From NCBI GenBank assembly GCA_030153205.1, contig JASLHV010000002.1, positions 1 through 23,424 of the forward strand: DNA of 23,424 bases, read 5' to 3'. Positions 22,349-23,424 of the stretch are shown here, piece by piece. The notes under the pieces were generated by a model that saw only the letters and a list, made by a program, of their open reading frames with translations, made no database searches and had not been told where the DNA came from. Position 1 is the stretch's first letter, and every line of letters begins with the position of its first letter. The position numbers and the translations under genes are program-made. This stretch comes from Roseiarcus sp. (GTDB lineage: Bacteria > Pseudomonadota > Alphaproteobacteria > Rhizobiales > Beijerinckiaceae).

Positions 22349-23424
22349 CTATTTCATACTCTTTTGGATCTTGTCTGTGGCGGGCTGGTGGTAGATCTCC
22401 TGCCAAGCAGCAAGCAACGTGTCCCTTGTTATAGGCGCCGCGGGAAGCGCGACATAGGCCGGGGCGGGCTTTCCGATCAAGGCGTAGGCGGCAAGCTTCG
22501 CCTCGGTCACGCCTTGATCATAAGGCCGCTGAGAAGCGATCCCTTTGATGAATTCCTTCTTTGCCATGGCGATGGCGACATTCTCGCCTAGGTCCTCGCA
22601 GACGACGGTCAGATCGTCGCGACCGGCGGCGCGCGCCGCCGCCATGACGCCTTCGGCCGGCACATCCCAAACCGCCCAGATCGCGTTGAGCTTGCGGTGT
22701 TCGGTGAGTAAAGCCCCACCCGCCTTTTCTGCGTCGCCGGAGAAGTCCGGCCCGCCAATGCCCTGCTCGCCGACGATCTTGATATCGGGATAATCCTCCA
22801 AGATCGTCTTCTTGAACCCATCATAACGCTGGCGGGTCACAAAAAAATCGGCGGCGTGGAAGACTAGACCGATCTCGCCTTTGCCGCCGAGCGCCTTCGC
22901 CATCAGATGCGCGGCGGCGATGCCGTTGCCGTAATTATCGGCAGACACGGAGCTGACGTACTCCTTACCTGCAGTGAAGCCCTTCGGGACATTGTCCATG
23001 AAGACTAGCTTCACGCCTTTGTCAGCGGCCGCTTTATAGGCGGCGGCGGTGGCGACGGGATCGACCGGGATCGAGACGATGATGTCCGGCTTCTGCGCCA
23101 TCACGGTTTCGATATCGGCGACCTGCTTTTCCGGTTTGAATCCGGCGTCCGTCGTCGCGACCACTTCAACGCCCTCGGCTGCGAATTGGGCCTTGAGCGC
23201 CGCTTCTTGCGCATTCGACCAATCATTGCCGCTATAATGGAAGACCAAAGCCGCCTTGGCGTGCTTGGCTTTCACTTTAGCAAGTTCATCATCGGTCAGC
23301 GTGACGTCGGACGCGGCCGCCGGTTTTTCGCCGTTCGGACCGAGGCTGTAGACTTGCGTCTTCAGCTTCGTCAATTCGGCATCTGGATCGGTCGCAAAAG
23401 CGGGCGTCGCTGCGATTGCGGTCG
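22349..23424 (-). CDS. CUT2 sugar-binding protein (RbsB type), 5' end beyond the window
   Basis: About 357 residues are visible and the frame is open to the right edge, so the true start lies outside. The first visible residues, TAIAATPAFATDPDAEL, are the end of a Sec signal peptide with cleavage after AFA; a TTG at 23374 is only an internal codon. The mature protein is a Peripla_BP_4-type sugar-binding protein: AALVFHYSGNDWSNAQEAAL, QKPDIIVSIPVDP, KGVKLVFMDNVPKGF and IGLVFHAADFFVTRQRYDGF. It is the first visible gene of a ribose-type importer whose downstream genes encode the GMC dehydrogenase system, so the ligand is probably a sugar or sugar derivative that those enzymes oxidise. Confidence 0.93.
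   Translation of the reverse strand, partial: TAIAATPAFATDPDAELTKLKTQVYSLGPNGEKPAAASDVTLTDDELAKVKAKHAKAALVFHYSGNDWSNAQEAALKAQFAAEGVEVVATTDAGFKPEKQVADIETVMAQKPDIIVSIPVDPVATAAAYKAAADKGVKLVFMDNVPKGFTAGKEYVSSVSADNYGNGIAAAHLMAKALGGKGEIGLVFHAADFFVTRQRYDGFKKTILEDYPDIKIVGEQGIGGPDFSGDAEKAGGALLTEHRKLNAIWAVWDVPAEGVMAAARAAGRDDLTVVCEDLGENVAIAMAKKEFIKGIASQRPYDQGVTEAKLAAYALIGKPAPAYVALPAAPITRDTLLAAWQEIYHQPATDKIQKSMK

Noticed and set aside
1..23424. CRISPR arrays, tRNA or rRNA genes
   Set aside because: No regularly spaced repeats and no cloverleaf or rRNA-like sequence were noticed on either strand.

Overview
The window looks like a chromosomal piece of a GC-rich alphaproteobacterium, probably Hyphomicrobiales (Rhizobiales). 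This rests on codon use, on the many CUT1/CUT2 sugar ABC transporters beside TIM-barrel isomerase/epimerases and zinc dehydrogenases, and on strong GGAGG-type ribosome sites; the genus cannot be told. Almost everything from 2156 to the right edge lies on the minus strand and forms one large carbohydrate uptake and oxidation locus.

Layout, left to right. 1-168 is the 5' part of a minus-strand gene running off the window. 388-633 is a small XRE-type HTH protein (+). 875-1561 is a glutathione S-transferase (+). 1562-2155 has no gene I can support. The minus-strand locus has three transcription blocks, described here in the direction of transcription. Block 1 (right edge to 15314) holds a CUT2 (ribose-type) importer (binding protein, double ATPase, permease), a frameshifted ABM-type monooxygenase, a gluconate-2-dehydrogenase subunit-3-like protein, a GMC flavoprotein, and a winged-helix protein fused to a family 1 solute-binding domain. 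Block 2 (14976 to 9824) holds a zinc-dependent MDR dehydrogenase, a TIM-barrel epimerase, a Tat-type CUT1 binding protein and two CUT1 permeases. Block 3 (9502 to 2156) holds two more TIM-barrel epimerases, a second MDR dehydrogenase, a second CUT1 binding protein, two permeases and the only CUT1 ATPase.

How it may work together. Two or three related sugars, polyols or glycosides enter through three ABC importers, the two CUT1 systems probably sharing one ATPase. Inside, the GMC/subunit-3 pair and the two MDR enzymes would oxidise them to keto-sugars, and the three epimerases, all with the Glu-Asp-His-Glu metal set of the tagatose/allulose 3-epimerase family, would isomerise the products. No kinase, aldolase or glycoside hydrolase is present, so the pathway is not complete here.

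The most unusual features are the MarR-like winged helix fused to an SBP_bac_1-type domain without a signal peptide (15314-17086), and two matching promoter regions in front of Blocks 2 and 3. Each promoter has a palindrome CATCCA-N3-TGGATG, a block CATTGKTAAG exactly 41 nt away, and a TTTGWTTACAAAG box. The simplest model is that the fusion protein senses an imported sugar in the cytoplasm and controls both blocks through one of these sites. That is inference.
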